Shown: positions 22,157 through 33,069, counted from the stretch's first letter. The stretch is 64,000 bases of DNA from Acanthosepion lycidas (GCA_963932145.1 OZ010586.1:70403468-70467467), one strand, 5' to 3'. Notes: a model not told the origin generated them from the letters alone. Program-made: numbers and translations.

Positions 22157-24307
22157 AGTTGTTTAAAAAGTTCTAAGCCTCACGCAGAAAGAAGACCTAC
22201 AGCTAAACATTTTTGTTGTGGCAACACATTAATACCTCTTATAAAACTAGAAAAACTAATTCAGATTTCTATCTTAATTTCTGTGCAGGTGAAGCTTGTA
22301 TAAATTTTAGAGGTGTGTAACAAATCTAAAAATGGACAAAATAGAGACCAGAGCAGTTACAATGTATCTATAAAAGAAAGGTATGACACCCAAGAAAATC
22401 CATGAAGATATGGTACAGAAACTTGCTGAGAACTCCCCTTCCTATGCAACTGTGAAGAAGTGGATTACAGAATTCAAGTGGGACAGGAACAATAGATAAG
22501 GTGACTCTTGGTCAGGTCATCCAAAAACCTCAACTACTGATTAAAAAGTTGATGCAATTCCCAGTCTGGTTTTGGACGAAAGATGACTTATTGTGCAGCA
22601 GATAGCTAAATCTATAGGTAGTTTAGTTCTGGTTTAATCCATACTGTTTTAACTGAGATCTTAGGAGCAAGGAGGAACTTGTCTGCAAAATGGATCCCAA
22701 GAATGCTGACACCAGAACAGAAGTTGAAAATGTTGACATTTCTAGGACACTTCTGATTCACTTCCAGGCTGACTCTGAGAATTTCCACTGAAGATTATTA
22801 ACTCAAGATGAAACCTGGATTCACCACTTTGAACCTGAATGAATCAAAGATTCAAAGCAAAGAAGGAAAATACACTGGCTCTCCGTTGAAGAAGTTAAAG
22901 CAGGCAGCATTTGTTGTCAAGGTGATAGCTTCCTTTTCTTTTTTATTCTGAAGGCTTTAATGGAATCCTCCATATTTGCTACTTACCCCTGCAGAAAAAT
23001 GCACTTTTCTCCCAAACCAAATTTAACCAATCATTGCTTCACTTTTCTAAACTTGACTTCTCATTGGTTAAAAGGACCCAAAAAATGTAGCAAGTTGCGA
23101 CAAATCTGTTTTCCCTGCTCACCTATCTGGAGCTGGTTTGAAACCCAAAAAATCAATAAATAGGATCGCTTCACTTGATTCAGGCAGTCAGTAACTAAGT
23201 CTTTGAGAGATGCCAACAAACTCCACGTGCGCCAGCACACTGACTCAACAACTGCCACTCAGCAGCTTAACACAACTCAGAAACTCTTGCCGCACGAATT
23301 GACCCAACTTACAATTTACTAGAAAAAGTGACATTATCACTACCGAAGTAGTAATTGTATTTAGTCAGCTTACATCATATCAGTCAAAGGCACATAACTC
23401 CTTATGACTTTAAACAATATTTACAATTGTCGCACACATACACACTAATATTTGAACCCACAGAAGTGACATTTCACCTAGCAGAAAGCAAACTGTTTTA
23501 ATTTCATAGACAAACATTAATTAAAAGCTTTCATACACCAAATCACTGCATGATCACTCCTTACAATTTTATCTCACTTATCACATTGAAAAAGCAATCT
23601 TAAAATTCACTTGTGTATATCAAACGTATATAAATGCATGTTATTTGTTGAAATCTATAACTATGTTGTTTCTCTTTGATTTCTTCCAATTGAATTGCCT
23701 TCAAATGTTCGTTTATTTTATTTGTTGTGGATGAATGTTTAACGAACATGCAAATTGTTAAGCCTTCACACAATTACACCTTCTGATATATCCAATTAGC
23801 TAAAATTCCGCAACAGCTTAATCATGAGAGACTACCTAGAAAAAGGGAAAGACAGTATGATGCATCAGAATTAAGACACAACTGAAAAAAGCAATCAAGT
23901 TGAAATGCAGAGGAAATCTGAAGGTAGGGATGCTCTTTCTCCAAGATAATATACCTGCACATTCACACTGCTCAGGTTGCAGTACCTGAAGCAGCCAATT
24001 TTGACTTTGAATTGCTATGACATCCCATTTACTCACCAGACTTAGCTCCATCTGACTTCTTCCCATTTCCTAAACACAAATCCTATCTGCATGGTCACAA
24101 TATTGGAAACAATGATGAAATAATGTCTGCTGTGTAGGAGTTTTTGGATGACCAGGATGCTACCTCCTTTCATGATGAGATTGCACTGCTTAAACATCAT
24201 TGGGTCAAGTACGTTGATGTCAAGGTGGACTATATTAAAAAATAATGAAAAACCGTCTTCTTTCTCCAACACCTTCTGGGTAAGGCTTAGAACTTTTTGA
24301 ATGACCT
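22157..24307 (+). mobile_element. mariner transposon, DD34D-type, interrupted
   Basis: The terminal repeats are AAAAAGTTCTAAGCCTCACG (from 22164) and its complement, CTTAGAACTTTTTGAATGACC, at the right end. From 22332 frames give MDKIETRAVTMYL, KKGMTPKKIHEDMVQKLAEN, SPSYATVKKWITEFKWDRNN and the linker SGHPKTSTTD. Then come AKWIPRMLTPEQKLKM and the first catalytic block TQDETWIHHFEPE (about 22803-22840). After an insertion the second block FLQDNIPAHSH (about 23938) and the third, YSPDLAPSDFFPFPK (about 24025-24070), follow. The 34-residue spacing and motif spelling are those of classical mariners. Several frameshifts and stops make it inactive. Confidence 0.88.
22978..23815 (+). mobile_element. 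LTR-like insertion inside the mariner
   Basis: About 840 bases split the mariner ORF between the FNGIL and DYLEKG codons. The insert can be bounded as TGCTACTTACCCC ... ATTCCGCAACA, which has TG..CA ends. It contains two ATTGG/CCAAT motifs (23027-23080), an AATAAATAGG TATA-like box near 23155 and a CAGTCAGT initiator-like site about 30 bases later. No clear target duplication or pol sequence was found. A solo LTR fossil is the most likely identity, but a non-LTR insertion is not excluded. Confidence 0.45.
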
Positions 24308-24339
24308 TTATAGACTGGTTGCTAAATAGCACTGTCTAC

Positions 24340-24765
24340 CCAGCTGTTTAAACCACAGCTAGTGGTAGAGAGAAAAATTCATGCCATTCCCAATGAGCAT
24401 TTTTGTGAAAGCAAATGCAAAAGATTAGCCTGGAATTTGAATTTGGCTCCCACTTTCTGCATTGATATACAATATATGACAGCAGATTTTATAAAAGTTG
24501 GTGATATAATAAAGTGTGTTTGACATGTGCTTATAGATGGTAAAATATTTATCTGGACTCCCTCTAAGTATTTAGAAAATCCATACTTCAAGAATCTAGA
24601 ATATGTCTACCTGCTACTACCACTGGTATAACTAATTCTTTCACCCACACAAGACATCCCCAAATGTGAACAACCACCAAACATGGATAAAAATGACTAA
24701 TAGATACACACACAAACATATAAATGAATATAAATTATAATCCAAATCCCACATTGGCATACTAA
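24340..24765. other. AT-rich spacer, nothing recognised
   Basis: No coding or repeat family could be supported. Confidence 0.4.
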
Positions 24766-24767
24766 AA

Positions 24768-24882
24768 TTATGATATGCATACACACATGAATTATACACA
24801 CAAATGCTGCTTGACAAGCATCTGTTTAAATTATGAAATGCATACATACATGAATTATACACACAAATGCTGCTTGACAAGA
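24768..24882. repeat. 63-bp direct tandem repeat, about two copies
   Basis: The block TGAATTATACACACAAATGC with TGCTTGACAAG begins at 24788 and again at 24851, a period of 63. Each is preceded by an ATG(A/C)ATACATACA-like purine/pyrimidine run. Confidence 0.85.
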
Positions 24883-25002
24883 CAGACGCACACAAAAATT
24901 AAAAATAGCAGAATTTTTTTACTTCTTCATATTTCATTATTTGATGAAGCTTTAATAATAATGAAATGTTAATTTTTTAAAGGTTTCTTATTTCTTAATC
25001 AT

Positions 25003-25009
<7 letters not shown>

Positions 25010-25058
<49 letters not shown>
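25010..25058. repeat. (TA)n microsatellite
   Basis: A TA run abutting the long palindrome that starts at 25059. Confidence 0.95.
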
Positions 25059-25061
<3 letters not shown>

Positions 25062-25225
25062 CCTTATCAGTAGCACAACTTGAAGTTTCATGCACAATGC
25101 AACCTTCAGATGCTCAGTAGAAACTGACAGTTATATATAGTGAAATTATATAGCAGTCATTCTCTACACACCACCTGAAGATTACGTTGTGCATGAAACT
25201 CCAAGTTGTGCTACTAATGAGGAAT
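25059..25225. repeat. 167-bp imperfect palindrome (MITE-like)
   Basis: The left arm opens ATTCCTTATCAGTAGCACAA and continues CTTGAAGTTTCATGCACAA. The right arm is its complement, ending AGTTGTGCTACTAATGAGGA. Pairing continues inwards (CTTCAGATG with CACCTGAAG, and GTAGA..GAC.GTTATATA with its complement), so nearly the whole unit folds on itself. It is bordered by (TA)n. No coding capacity is present. Confidence 0.8.
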
Positions 25226-25305
25226 ATGTATTTTTATTAATATATACTTAATAGCTCTGTTATATTACATTGAACAGTATTTTATTAACACCAGGATACA
25301 ATTTG

Positions 25306-25309
<4 letters not shown>

Positions 25310-25338
<29 letters not shown>
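25310..25338. repeat. (TA)n microsatellite
   Basis: A short TA run 85 bases downstream of the palindrome. Confidence 0.92.
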
Positions 25339-25341
<3 letters not shown>

Positions 25342-25399
25342 AAATACATTCTTGTGTTGATAGATAAAATATGATTTATGTTATTACATGCAGATTGGC

Positions 25400-25545
25400 A
25401 ACTCGGGATAAGAAATTGGAATGCCTAGTTCGGTACATTCACTTTCTCACAAAATAGACTTAATAACAGGACAGACTGGCAACCAGTCGAGGAGAAAGAG
25501 AACTGTGACTTCAAATGCATGGCACATACTCTGCAGCAATTGATA
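25400..25545 (+). mobile_element. tRNA-SINE body fragment
   Basis: It contains AACAGGACAGACTGGCAACC and AGTCGAGGAGAAAGAGAACT, the body block also seen at 37895-37950. The tRNA head is missing. Confidence 0.5.
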
Positions 25546-25554
25546 ATATCATGA

Positions 25555-26125
25555 AGTAAGGTGTTTTAACAGAGGATGTAATATATGACACTGAAATCTG
25601 AAGATGAATTGTGATACCTTCCAGAAGCAAAGCAAAGTATTAAGAAACAGGAAAACTTCAGTAGAGAGCAAAAAAAAAAAAGAGTATGGAAGTGTTATCT
25701 AATATCAATCCTCCTCTACAACAGTGAATGCTGAGCCACCTCATCATAGATGAAGAGACGAGGTAAGAGAATGTGCTTCTACGGAAGGATGCTGAGAATA
25801 AAATGGACAGAACATGTGAGTATCAAGAAGATTTTAGAGAAAAGTCAAATAATATAAATAAGTCATTTATACATAAGCATCAAAAAGAGATAATTGAAAT
25901 TTATAAGGTGCATAATGACAAAAATGGGCTTAGAAACTTTGATACTCCAAGAACATATGAAATGCAAGAGAGGCATAGAAAGGTAGCATAGAGCCTACCT
26001 AACAAGATTGTGTAAATGGTTGGCAGAAGAAAAATAGCATAAAAGACAAACTTTCCTAAGTTTTATAAAGGACAGGAAGTTGTGGAGAACCATGCTCGTC
26101 CACATCTTGAAGGGACACAGCATAC
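25555..26125 (+). mobile_element. RTE-type LINE 3' fragment
   Basis: Frames give CDTEI-RCIG-like sequence, then FQKQSKVLRNRKTSVE (25615-25660), LYNSEC, RGKRMCFYGRMLRIKWTEHV (about 25755-25815), KNGLRNFDTPRTYE and LWRTMLVHILKGHSIQK (about 26075-26120). The frame at 25773-25991 carries 72 of these codons. The sequence is 5'-truncated. Confidence 0.78.
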
Positions 26126-26129
26126 AGAA

Positions 26130-26805
26130 GTAGAAGAAGAATGCTTTTACAAACCTCTTGATAAAAGTGAGGAATTCAAAAAGCATGAGAAAGATTTGTT
26201 CTTGGTTTTATCTCTTTCGCAACCAAATAAAAAAAAAAATGAAGAAAAATTAAAACAAATGGATAGAAATGAGTCAGATATCGAATCAGGAATGATTAAA
26301 ACAAAAGAAAAATGTAACAAAAATTAAAGTTCAACCGATTAGTAGTTTAATTTAGAACACTAAAAGCATTCAAATGTGCAATCATATGTTAGTAATGAGG
26401 TACTACATTTCTTAAGTTTTGGTGATTGATTAGGAATTATGGTAATCAATGAAGCAAATTCTCATTGTTACTCTAATTCTTTATGAATTTTAATAATTCC
26501 AGAATTTAACAGCAATGTAAAAGAACAGCTGGTACAAAAACCTTGAAATGGGAAAACAATTATTCACATTGTAATTTATCCAAGAACATTATAAAAATAC
26601 TATTTAGTTTTCCAATTTATATTTGTAAAATCAAAAATAACTTTTTCAGAATCTTTGTTTTAACATGTGAAAAGAATTCTGTTTCTTTATTTTAAATGCT
26701 TAGATCTCTTATTCATGTTTTATATGTCAACAGTATTATTGTTTTTAAAGGGTCTTTTACAAACACTTTAGTTTTAAACACAAAACTACAATGCCAACAC
26801 TTTTA
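26130..26805. other. AT-rich spacer
   Basis: The open frame 26082-26327 continues past the LINE end as a Lys/Glu-rich stretch with no recognised domain. AT-rich sequence alone explains it. Confidence 0.4.
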
Positions 26806-26811
26806 ATTTAA

Positions 26812-26975
26812 TTCTTCTTCTCCTTCTATGTGATGTTTCCTTTCAGAATGTGGGAGACAATGGCCCTCCACAACCTCCTATATCTTATACCCCTTAGCAA
26901 TATTAGTCTTTTTGCCAAGCTTTTTGCCTTGTTCTACCATTCATTCACACAAGGTCATCATGTTGGCTGTTGATT
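26812..26975 (-). mobile_element. RTE-type LINE 3' terminus
   Basis: Reverse complement of the RTE tail: TTCTTCTTCTCCTTCTATGT (tail), then GGCCCTCCACAACC (WRA), then CTTGTTCTACCATTCATTCA (the NGRTR/CVNGW block). Confidence 0.72.
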
Positions 26976-27159
26976 CCTTCTGTTTTTTTAAATTTTAATT
27001 TAAAATTAGGTAAATATATTGCAATTTAATCCAATTGTATAAGCTAAAATTTTATTCATCATAGCCTATTCAAGAATAAAATGAAATAAACCATTTCTCC
27101 ACCTGTGGTAGAATTCGCAAATCACATGACTGAAGAATTTCAGTCTCTGCGTTTTCACA

Positions 27160-27370
27160 GGTTAACACAGTGGCCCAGGCTGGCTGGCTGGAAGATGGGT
27201 GATTTTATCATCACCATCTCTAGAATGGTTGCCAACCAAGGCTATAAAACCCAGTGTGTCCTATTTAATCATATGGCTGAAGAGAAAAGAGATGGATTCA
27301 TATCTTTTGCAATGATATTTGCACATTAGTGAATATAACAAACACAACTGGAATTTGAACTCAGCACTAC
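27160..27370 (-). mobile_element. tRNA-derived SINE fragment
   Basis: Minus-strand SINE body: GTTGCCAACCAAGGCTATAA, CCAGTGTGTCCTATTTAATC, ATGGATTCATATCTTTTGC and AACTGGAATTTGAACTCAGC (B-box side). The tRNA 5' end is lost. Confidence 0.68.
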
Positions 27371-27379
27371 TCTTTTCTC

Positions 27380-28015
27380 ATTTAAGGATATTAACATCCG
27401 TACAATGCATCATTTTTTTTTACAGTAAAGAAACATCTGCTTTTAAGAAGACTTGGACATTTGACAAAATTTCTATGCTGCCAAGAAGAGTCATAAAAAT
27501 GCAGAACTTTATGTAGATGCAGATGGATGCATAAAGACTTGAGATGGATACTGAATGTTCATTCTATATGAAGAGAAGAAAGACAACCAGTAAGGATTTG
27601 TCTCAAGCTTTCATCTCATTATTAAGAGCCATTCGTCATTTGTAATTGAATCAAGAGTACTGTTAGTTCACCACTAATGCCTTATCATGAAAATTAACAA
27701 GGCAAATATTTACAACCAATCAGAAAAGTAGAAAATAAGAAACAAGACAAATTTCATACTATCCCTTCCTTGAAAAGCAGAGCAGAAAATAGGTCAACAT
27801 TTCTCTTATTATAATTAATGAAAACCATTTTAAAGAATGTAATGGTCTTAAAAGAGAAAAATTTATTCCAAAAACATTGTTTTGTGACAAAGTGATTTCT
27901 GGTTGTGAAGCTTGTAGTGTAAAATCGCGCATCCAAATAAGTCATACATCAAATTCCACACAAGAAAAATCTCAGGAAAGCCTTATTTAAAATTTTTATT
28001 TTTTAATTTTTATAC
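27380..28015. other. AT-rich spacer, nothing recognised
   Basis: No family or frame was supported. Confidence 0.4.
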
Positions 28016-28017
28016 TA

Positions 28018-29835
28018 ATGGTAATAGTAATATTGACTGTTTCCCTATAAAGAAACATTTGGCATTCATTGACTAAGCAGCCAGTGAGGGTTTTGGTTGG
28101 AATTTAGAAAAATCTTTCTCTTAGAACAATTTTTCAAGAAAATAGGTTTCTCAAGCTGTTATTGCTCTTTCCAGTATTGATGAAGGTTTCCTTCCTAACC
28201 TTTTATTTGAAGTAGTATGGAATATCAACATCTTGATTATGTCATTATTTTCTCTTTGAGTTATATGTGAAATCTATTTTAGTTGTTGCTGCTGTTGAAT
28301 GTCTTCAAGTGATGGTTTTTCTGCTATCTGATATTGTTCTTTTGTTTGTGATTCTGTAGCACCAGTCCACAAGGATCAAAGAAGGATGGTCTTTGTCAAG
28401 ATCCACACGCTTCATTCACTCAAAGGCATTTTAACCATTCCTCTTAGTAATTAAGTATTTGAAGTGTTTCGTATTCAATAATTCCATATCTGGAATTGTT
28501 ATGATGGATTCAGGGTAGGTGCCATCACTGCTTTCATTTTAATTCCAATTCCAAATCATAGTTTTTGAAGGATTTATCTTAAGTCCTGTTTCTTGGAACA
28601 CTTGGTAAAGGATGTTGATTTTCTATTTAAGACCCTTCTTATCCTAAATATGAATACCTATATTATTGGCATAGGCCCCTCACCATCAATACATTGGCCT
28701 TGGGAGAAAAACAAAATCGTTTCTATTGGTAGATTCATTTGGGATATGGTTTGGTTTGTTTTACAGCATATCAACCTCAATGGGTCATTTAATGCCGACC
28801 ACTTTTTTTTGGGGGGGTAATATTTTTGTTTTGTCAAAAATCCATTTCTGTTAATACCTTTTTCCTCAAAAATGTATAGCTGGTAATATCATTTTTTTCA
28901 AAAACGTATAGATGGTAATATCAGTTTTTTAAAAAATGTATCGCTGGTAATATCATTTTTCAAAACGCACTGCTGGCGACATCATTTCTTTGAAAATGTA
29001 TAGCTGGTAATACTATTTACCATCATACCCATGGATGTGGATGTAGTTTATCGTCATACCTAAGACATGGACTAGACTGGGAGTTCACTATTTGCCCATA
29101 GCTGAGATCCTAACAGGTGTTATCCCCCTGGGTCAAAATGGACCTGGGAACACCAGCAATTAAGAGGTGGTCCCATGCTCCTCAAGCCTTGCTGTTACAT
29201 GCAGTTTAACGTCATACCCAGGACACATTTGGGATATGGTATGGGATACTTAAATAATCAGTACCTGTCTTTTCACATCTGTGTTTGTAAATATACAGGA
29301 TATAGTTTTAGAAAAGATTAAATAGACTGAAGCACTAGTTTCCTCCTTGTCCTACTCCTGATGAGGTTTGAAACGTTTCCATACTAGTGTCCAAGCCTGA
29401 TATATAAGATTTTTAGGACTGATGACATTCTTCTATTAAATCAATGAATTCAGTGGATTCAGAATCTTGAAGATGGTTTCTAATGGATATGAAAAGAAAG
29501 TCTCTCTTGATGTGGTCATATGCTGATGTAAGGTAACCCTAGCATGTATACAATTTCCTATTAGAGTAGTATGCAATCTCCTAGAGTTGCTTGATGACAT
29601 ATATACCATCATTATATCCTTTACCAAAACCAAATTGGATCATGAGGAGTTGATTTTCATAAAGTGATGAGAACTGAGTTAATATAATGTTTATTAATAC
29701 TATAATGGATCCAATTGAGATACTTGTGTATGTGTGAGGATCTTGAGGATTACCCTTTTTTTCCATTGTGCATTAATGCATGATAAACCCAACTTTTTAG
29801 GGATGCATTTCTAATTGAGACTTCTGGTATAAAGT
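28018..29835 (-). mobile_element. LINE reverse-transcriptase copy on the minus strand (LINE-C)
   Basis: Minus-strand order from the right: a TYTSISIGSIIVLINIIL-like block, then LMIQFGFGKGYNDGIYVIKQ (29581-29700) and TSAYDHIKRDFLFISIRNHL (about 29460-29540). These are the RT fingers and the AFD-like block. After the family M insertion follow YANNIGIHI (the YADD site, about 28660-28675) and VFQETGLKINPSKT (about 28570-28615). The region C-terminal to the RT continues to 28018. This C-terminal part recurs at 3960, 36270 and 47880. The YADD aspartates are replaced by Asn in this copy. Clade is uncertain (RTE- or L2-like). Confidence 0.72.
28751..29225 (-). mobile_element. Family M retroposon, copy 3, with 15-bp TSD
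   Basis: A 475-bp copy inserted in LINE-C. It is flanked by a perfect duplication CATTTGGGATATGGT (28736-28750 and 29226-29240). It contains TTTAATGCC, five units of about 29 bases of the type AATGTATAGCTGGTAATATC, and the body with GTTATCCCCCTGGGTCA and AATTAAGAGGTGG. The TTGGTTTG end is read as the 3' tail. The long duplication identifies target-primed insertion rather than a cut-and-paste transposon. Confidence 0.82.
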
Positions 29836-29929
29836 AAAAACATTATTTTTATTGCATAATTTATACACAAGCCTCCATAGGTAAATCAATAAGTTGGTAG
29901 CCTAATGATAGAGAAGGTTATTTATTTCA

Positions 29930-30050
29930 TATGATTTTTCAACACAATCAAATATCCTTGGAAAAGGTATGAATCTACCTCTTCTCCTCCAGCTATGGAT
30001 TAATTAGTAGGACCTGCATCAGTAAATCATTGGTATCCAATTTTCATTTT
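29930..30050 (+). mobile_element. tRNA-SINE body fragment
   Basis: It contains TTGGAAAAGGTATGAATCTA, CTCTTCTCCTCCAGCTATGG and AGTAGGACCTGCATC, as in the SINE body. The tRNA head is degenerate. Confidence 0.5.
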
Positions 30051-30059
30051 AGTTCACTT

Positions 30060-31650
30060 TTATATTAATTAAGAATAAGTTTTATATTCCTCCTCTCTTC
30101 CCCCAAACTGAAGTGTTAACATCCTCAGCTGATAAAGCAGATATTTTTGCTTATAAATTCTCCTCAAACTTTGAACTCAGTCTCTGTTGAGTGATATGAA
30201 TATAACTCCTTTCATGCTTTCTTCTATCATCTCTCATCTGGATCCCCACAAAGAATCTGGATATGATGGTATCAATCTGATAGTCCCTAAAAAATATGCT
30301 CCTGAATTGGCTCCTGTTCTCTCTAAACTGTATAATTAATGTCTCACTGCATCTTACTTCCCTGCTTTTTAAAATTATCCTTATTATGTTTTTGGCAAAC
30401 TACTACAGGCCCTAATCAATTCTGAATTGGTTAAGCAAAACATTTTTCTATCAATCATCTAAAAGACCCCTTCCTACCTCCCATCAGAATGTCCGTATAC
30501 TAAACTCCATGAGAATAACATTGCACCATCTTGAGCTTACATTCTTATCTTATGAAGTGGAAAGATTATATTGAATCTGTTGTGGTTGTCCGCGTGAGTT
30601 TGAATCCTCGTTCACCAAGTTGTTGATGGTTAGTCGTACGAAAAGTTTTTCTTTCCCCGCGTGAGTTTGAAACCTCGTTCGCCAAGTTGTTGTGCTCGTC
30701 CACGTGAGTTTGAATCCTCGTTCGTAAGTTGTTGCGGATTCCGAGATGAATTCGGTCTCCAAACAATGACAAACACAATAATTAAATATAAGGAATAAAA
30801 TATATTTACACAATCATACAAAGAGTAATACTGTTAGTAAGTGGTTAGTAGCAAATTCAGACAGATATAGTCTCGAAATAGGACCTCCTTTGAGTCTACA
30901 AGGTGGTAACTGACTTCTACAAGAGGTTACCTCACACTATCACCGTTCGTATATTCTCACACTCTCCGACTGTCGACCACCGACTACTATACGATTACTG
31001 CCTGTAACTCTGGGTATTTAACGGCAGCAGTCAATGTACACTTGGTAGAGTCCACTTATATGAAAAGGGGTGGACCCCATAACAGAATCCATTGGTAGGT
31101 CTGACACTAAGAAACTTGATCCACTGTGTCATTCCAGAAATTTTTCTCCCCTACTGTATATCTAGAGATTCTTGATAAAATCCAAAGAAGAATCAGCAAT
31201 ATAATTGAACCTGACCTGACATCTTCACTTCAATCACTTTCTCATAGCCGTAATGTAACTTCCCTGTGTCTTTGCTATGATTACTTTCATAGCAATTGTT
31301 CAGATGAACTCTACACTATTGTTCTTAGACTTTATGAATTTAAGTTCAGTACTAGATTGGCAGCAAGGTCTCATCATTTTATAGTTGAATTGTCTAAATG
31401 TAACCATAAGTTGTATGTTAACAGTTTCTTTCCTCAGGCTTCTCACTTTTGGAACTCTCTTTCAGCTACATATTTTCCAGCCAACTTTGATCTTCAAAAT
31501 TTGAACACAATATCAATTGTTATTCTCTTTTTTTCTTATTCTTTCAAACTACGTAAGCCCTTGTGTGTTAGTGGTTCTACTACCTTACAATGCTTTTATA
31601 TAGTGAAAATTTCAGATCAAAATTCAGCTAACCATGTCAGGCTATAGACT
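30060..31650 (+). mobile_element. Jockey/CR1-like LINE, interrupted by an LTR-like insertion
   Basis: Before the insertion frames give ADKADIFAYKFSSNFEL (30130-30180), ESGYDGINL-V-KKYAPELAP (about 30250-30315), LYN-CLTASYFPAF (about 30330-30370) and MKWKDYIESV (30555-30582). After it, from 31110, come KKLDPLCHSRNFS-like sequence and the longest frame of the window, 31126-31647. That frame carries YLEILDKIQRRISNIIEPDL, QSLSHSRNVTSLCLCYDYF, STRLAARSHHFIVELSKCN and FFPQASHFWNSLSATYFPAN. The part between TASYFPAF and the post-YADD region is deleted. Confidence 0.8.
30580..31108 (-). mobile_element. LTR-like insertion with three tandem repeats
   Basis: The element splits the LINE between MKWKDYIESV and the GSLCH-type block. 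On the minus strand it begins TGTCAGACCTACC and has TATA-like TTAAATACCC and TTCATATAAG. It continues to GGAATCCGCAACA, followed by three copies of a unit of about 32 bases (ACTTGGCGAACGAGG then TTCAAACTCACG). TG..CA ends, promoter-like boxes and moderate GC fit an LTR plus adjoining leader. No target duplication was confirmed and no gag-pol is present. A fossil; family unresolved. Confidence 0.5.
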
Positions 31651-31654
31651 TAAT

Positions 31655-31915
31655 ATATGTATTGGTAAAAGATGCTGGTAAAATAGTCATCTTGTACCAC
31701 CCCAGTAAGTACCTATCTCCTCATGCTATCCTCTACATTTACAAGAGTCGGATCAGGCAGAAAATGGGTAATGTTGTCATATTTGGGCAGGAGCTGTGCA
31801 GTCCTCACTTTCCAGTCTTTATAGAGCTCAAAGGCATCTCCAAGTTCTTTTGAGTGACAAATTACTTTCCACCCTCCAACATCTCTCTCACAGATGGGAT
31901 GTGGTAAGTTTATCG
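31655..31915 (+). mobile_element. Second Jockey-group LINE subfamily, C-terminal fragment
   Basis: Frames give SKDAGKIVILY, then PSKYLSPHAILYIYKSRIR, then a WAGAAQSSLSS-like stretch (near 31785-31815) and LSTLQHLSHRWDVVSLS (31870-31915). This corresponds to the PxxxLxIYKSxIRPxxEY..IW region of Jockey/CR1-group ORF2. Its spelling differs from the main family, so it is a separate subfamily. Confidence 0.6.
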
Positions 31916-31919
31916 TTAT

Positions 31920-32555
31920 GGGTTAATTAGTAGGATTTGTATCACTAAATCATTAGTATATCCCAAAAATTCTTACGGTCTAAAAATATTTTCTGGCTTT
32001 AGATAATCTGAAAAAGATTAATAAAATTTAAAAAAACAAATCAAAATCAGACAAATATCACATCCTGCTGAACTGATTTCTACAAGTGGATGAGAGTAAA
32101 GCCAACTAGTGTTCTCATGTTTTGGCAATTATGTCTCTGCTATATACAATGAATCTTTAGGTCTATTATTCGGATACGTAATTTAAAAATTGTTTTGATC
32201 TCTTGATTTATTGTTTAGATAAAAACTGATTTTCAAAGTGATGTTGAATAATGTGAGCTGTTCTGCTTCTATTCTGTTTGATGACTGATGTTCCTTCACG
32301 ATTGCCACAGGAAGATAATTCATCTTGAAACAAAGTGATTATTACTTACAACAGATGAACATCTTCATTGTCTCTACAAACAACTTGATCTTTTGTCTCT
32401 TCTCTCTCTTATCTGGTCTACTTTTCACTGTTTTTCATTCTTGGCCAAATCTAAATTACCTTGGAAACTGAATGACTTGTAAACTCATTTATCATTTCAG
32501 CATCCTTTCATTTTCTATTTTGTTTACACATATAAAAGTTTATTTCTTATTTGTG
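31920..32555. other. Unassigned sequence with SINE-like traces
   Basis: 31915-31975 contains GGGTTAATTAGTAGGATTTG, resembling the SINE body at about 29995-30020. The rest is unassigned. Confidence 0.35.
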
Positions 32556-32559
32556 TCTT

Positions 32560-32990
32560 TTGGTGCTCCTGCTATATATTTAGAGATTTGTGATAAAATC
32601 CAAAGAAGAATCTGCAATGTTATTGGTCCTGACCTGGTATCTCAGCTTCAGTCCCTTCCCCACCACTGTAACATAGCTACATTTTAACTTTTCTATAAAT
32701 ATTTTTATGGTAATTGTCCTGCAGTACTTTCCTCTATACTAGATTAGCAGCAAGATCACATCAATTTATATTCGAAATGGCTAAATGTAATTGTAAGTTC
32801 TATGCTGACAGTTTCTTTCCTTGCATTTCTAACTTATAGAACTCTCTCTTCTGGCTTCTTGCTTTTCAGTCAAATTTGATCTTCAAAAATTTAAATGCAA
32901 TGTAAATTGTTATCTTCTGTCTACTCCTGTTTTTTCTCTCACACTCTTTGTATCTTAGTGGCTTTATTGACATGCTTGGGTGAAATGATT
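32560..32990 (+). mobile_element. Jockey/CR1-like LINE, C-terminal fragment
   Basis: Frames give GAPAIYLEICDKIQRRICNV, IGPDLVSQLQSLPHHCNIAT, then LDXQQDHINLYSKWLNVIVS-type shifted codons, ending in SNFDLQKFKCNVNCYLLSTP and a TGCTTGGGTGAAATGATT end at about 32980. Confidence 0.78.
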
Positions 32991-33069
32991 AAAAAAGATT
33001 ATATATTGAATTTCCAGAAAGGCATAAAAAATGACATTTTGGCTTATACTTAGCCCTACAATGAGCCTA

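Noticed and set aside
24042-24332. 96-codon minus-strand frame
   Set aside because: It is the antisense shadow of the mariner transposase C-terminus.
30600-30730. GC-richer GTTTGAATCCTCG motifs considered as tRNA T-arms (B box)
   Set aside because: The three copies are tandem repeats of a longer unit with no tRNA fold or A box upstream; they lie at the end of an LTR-like element.
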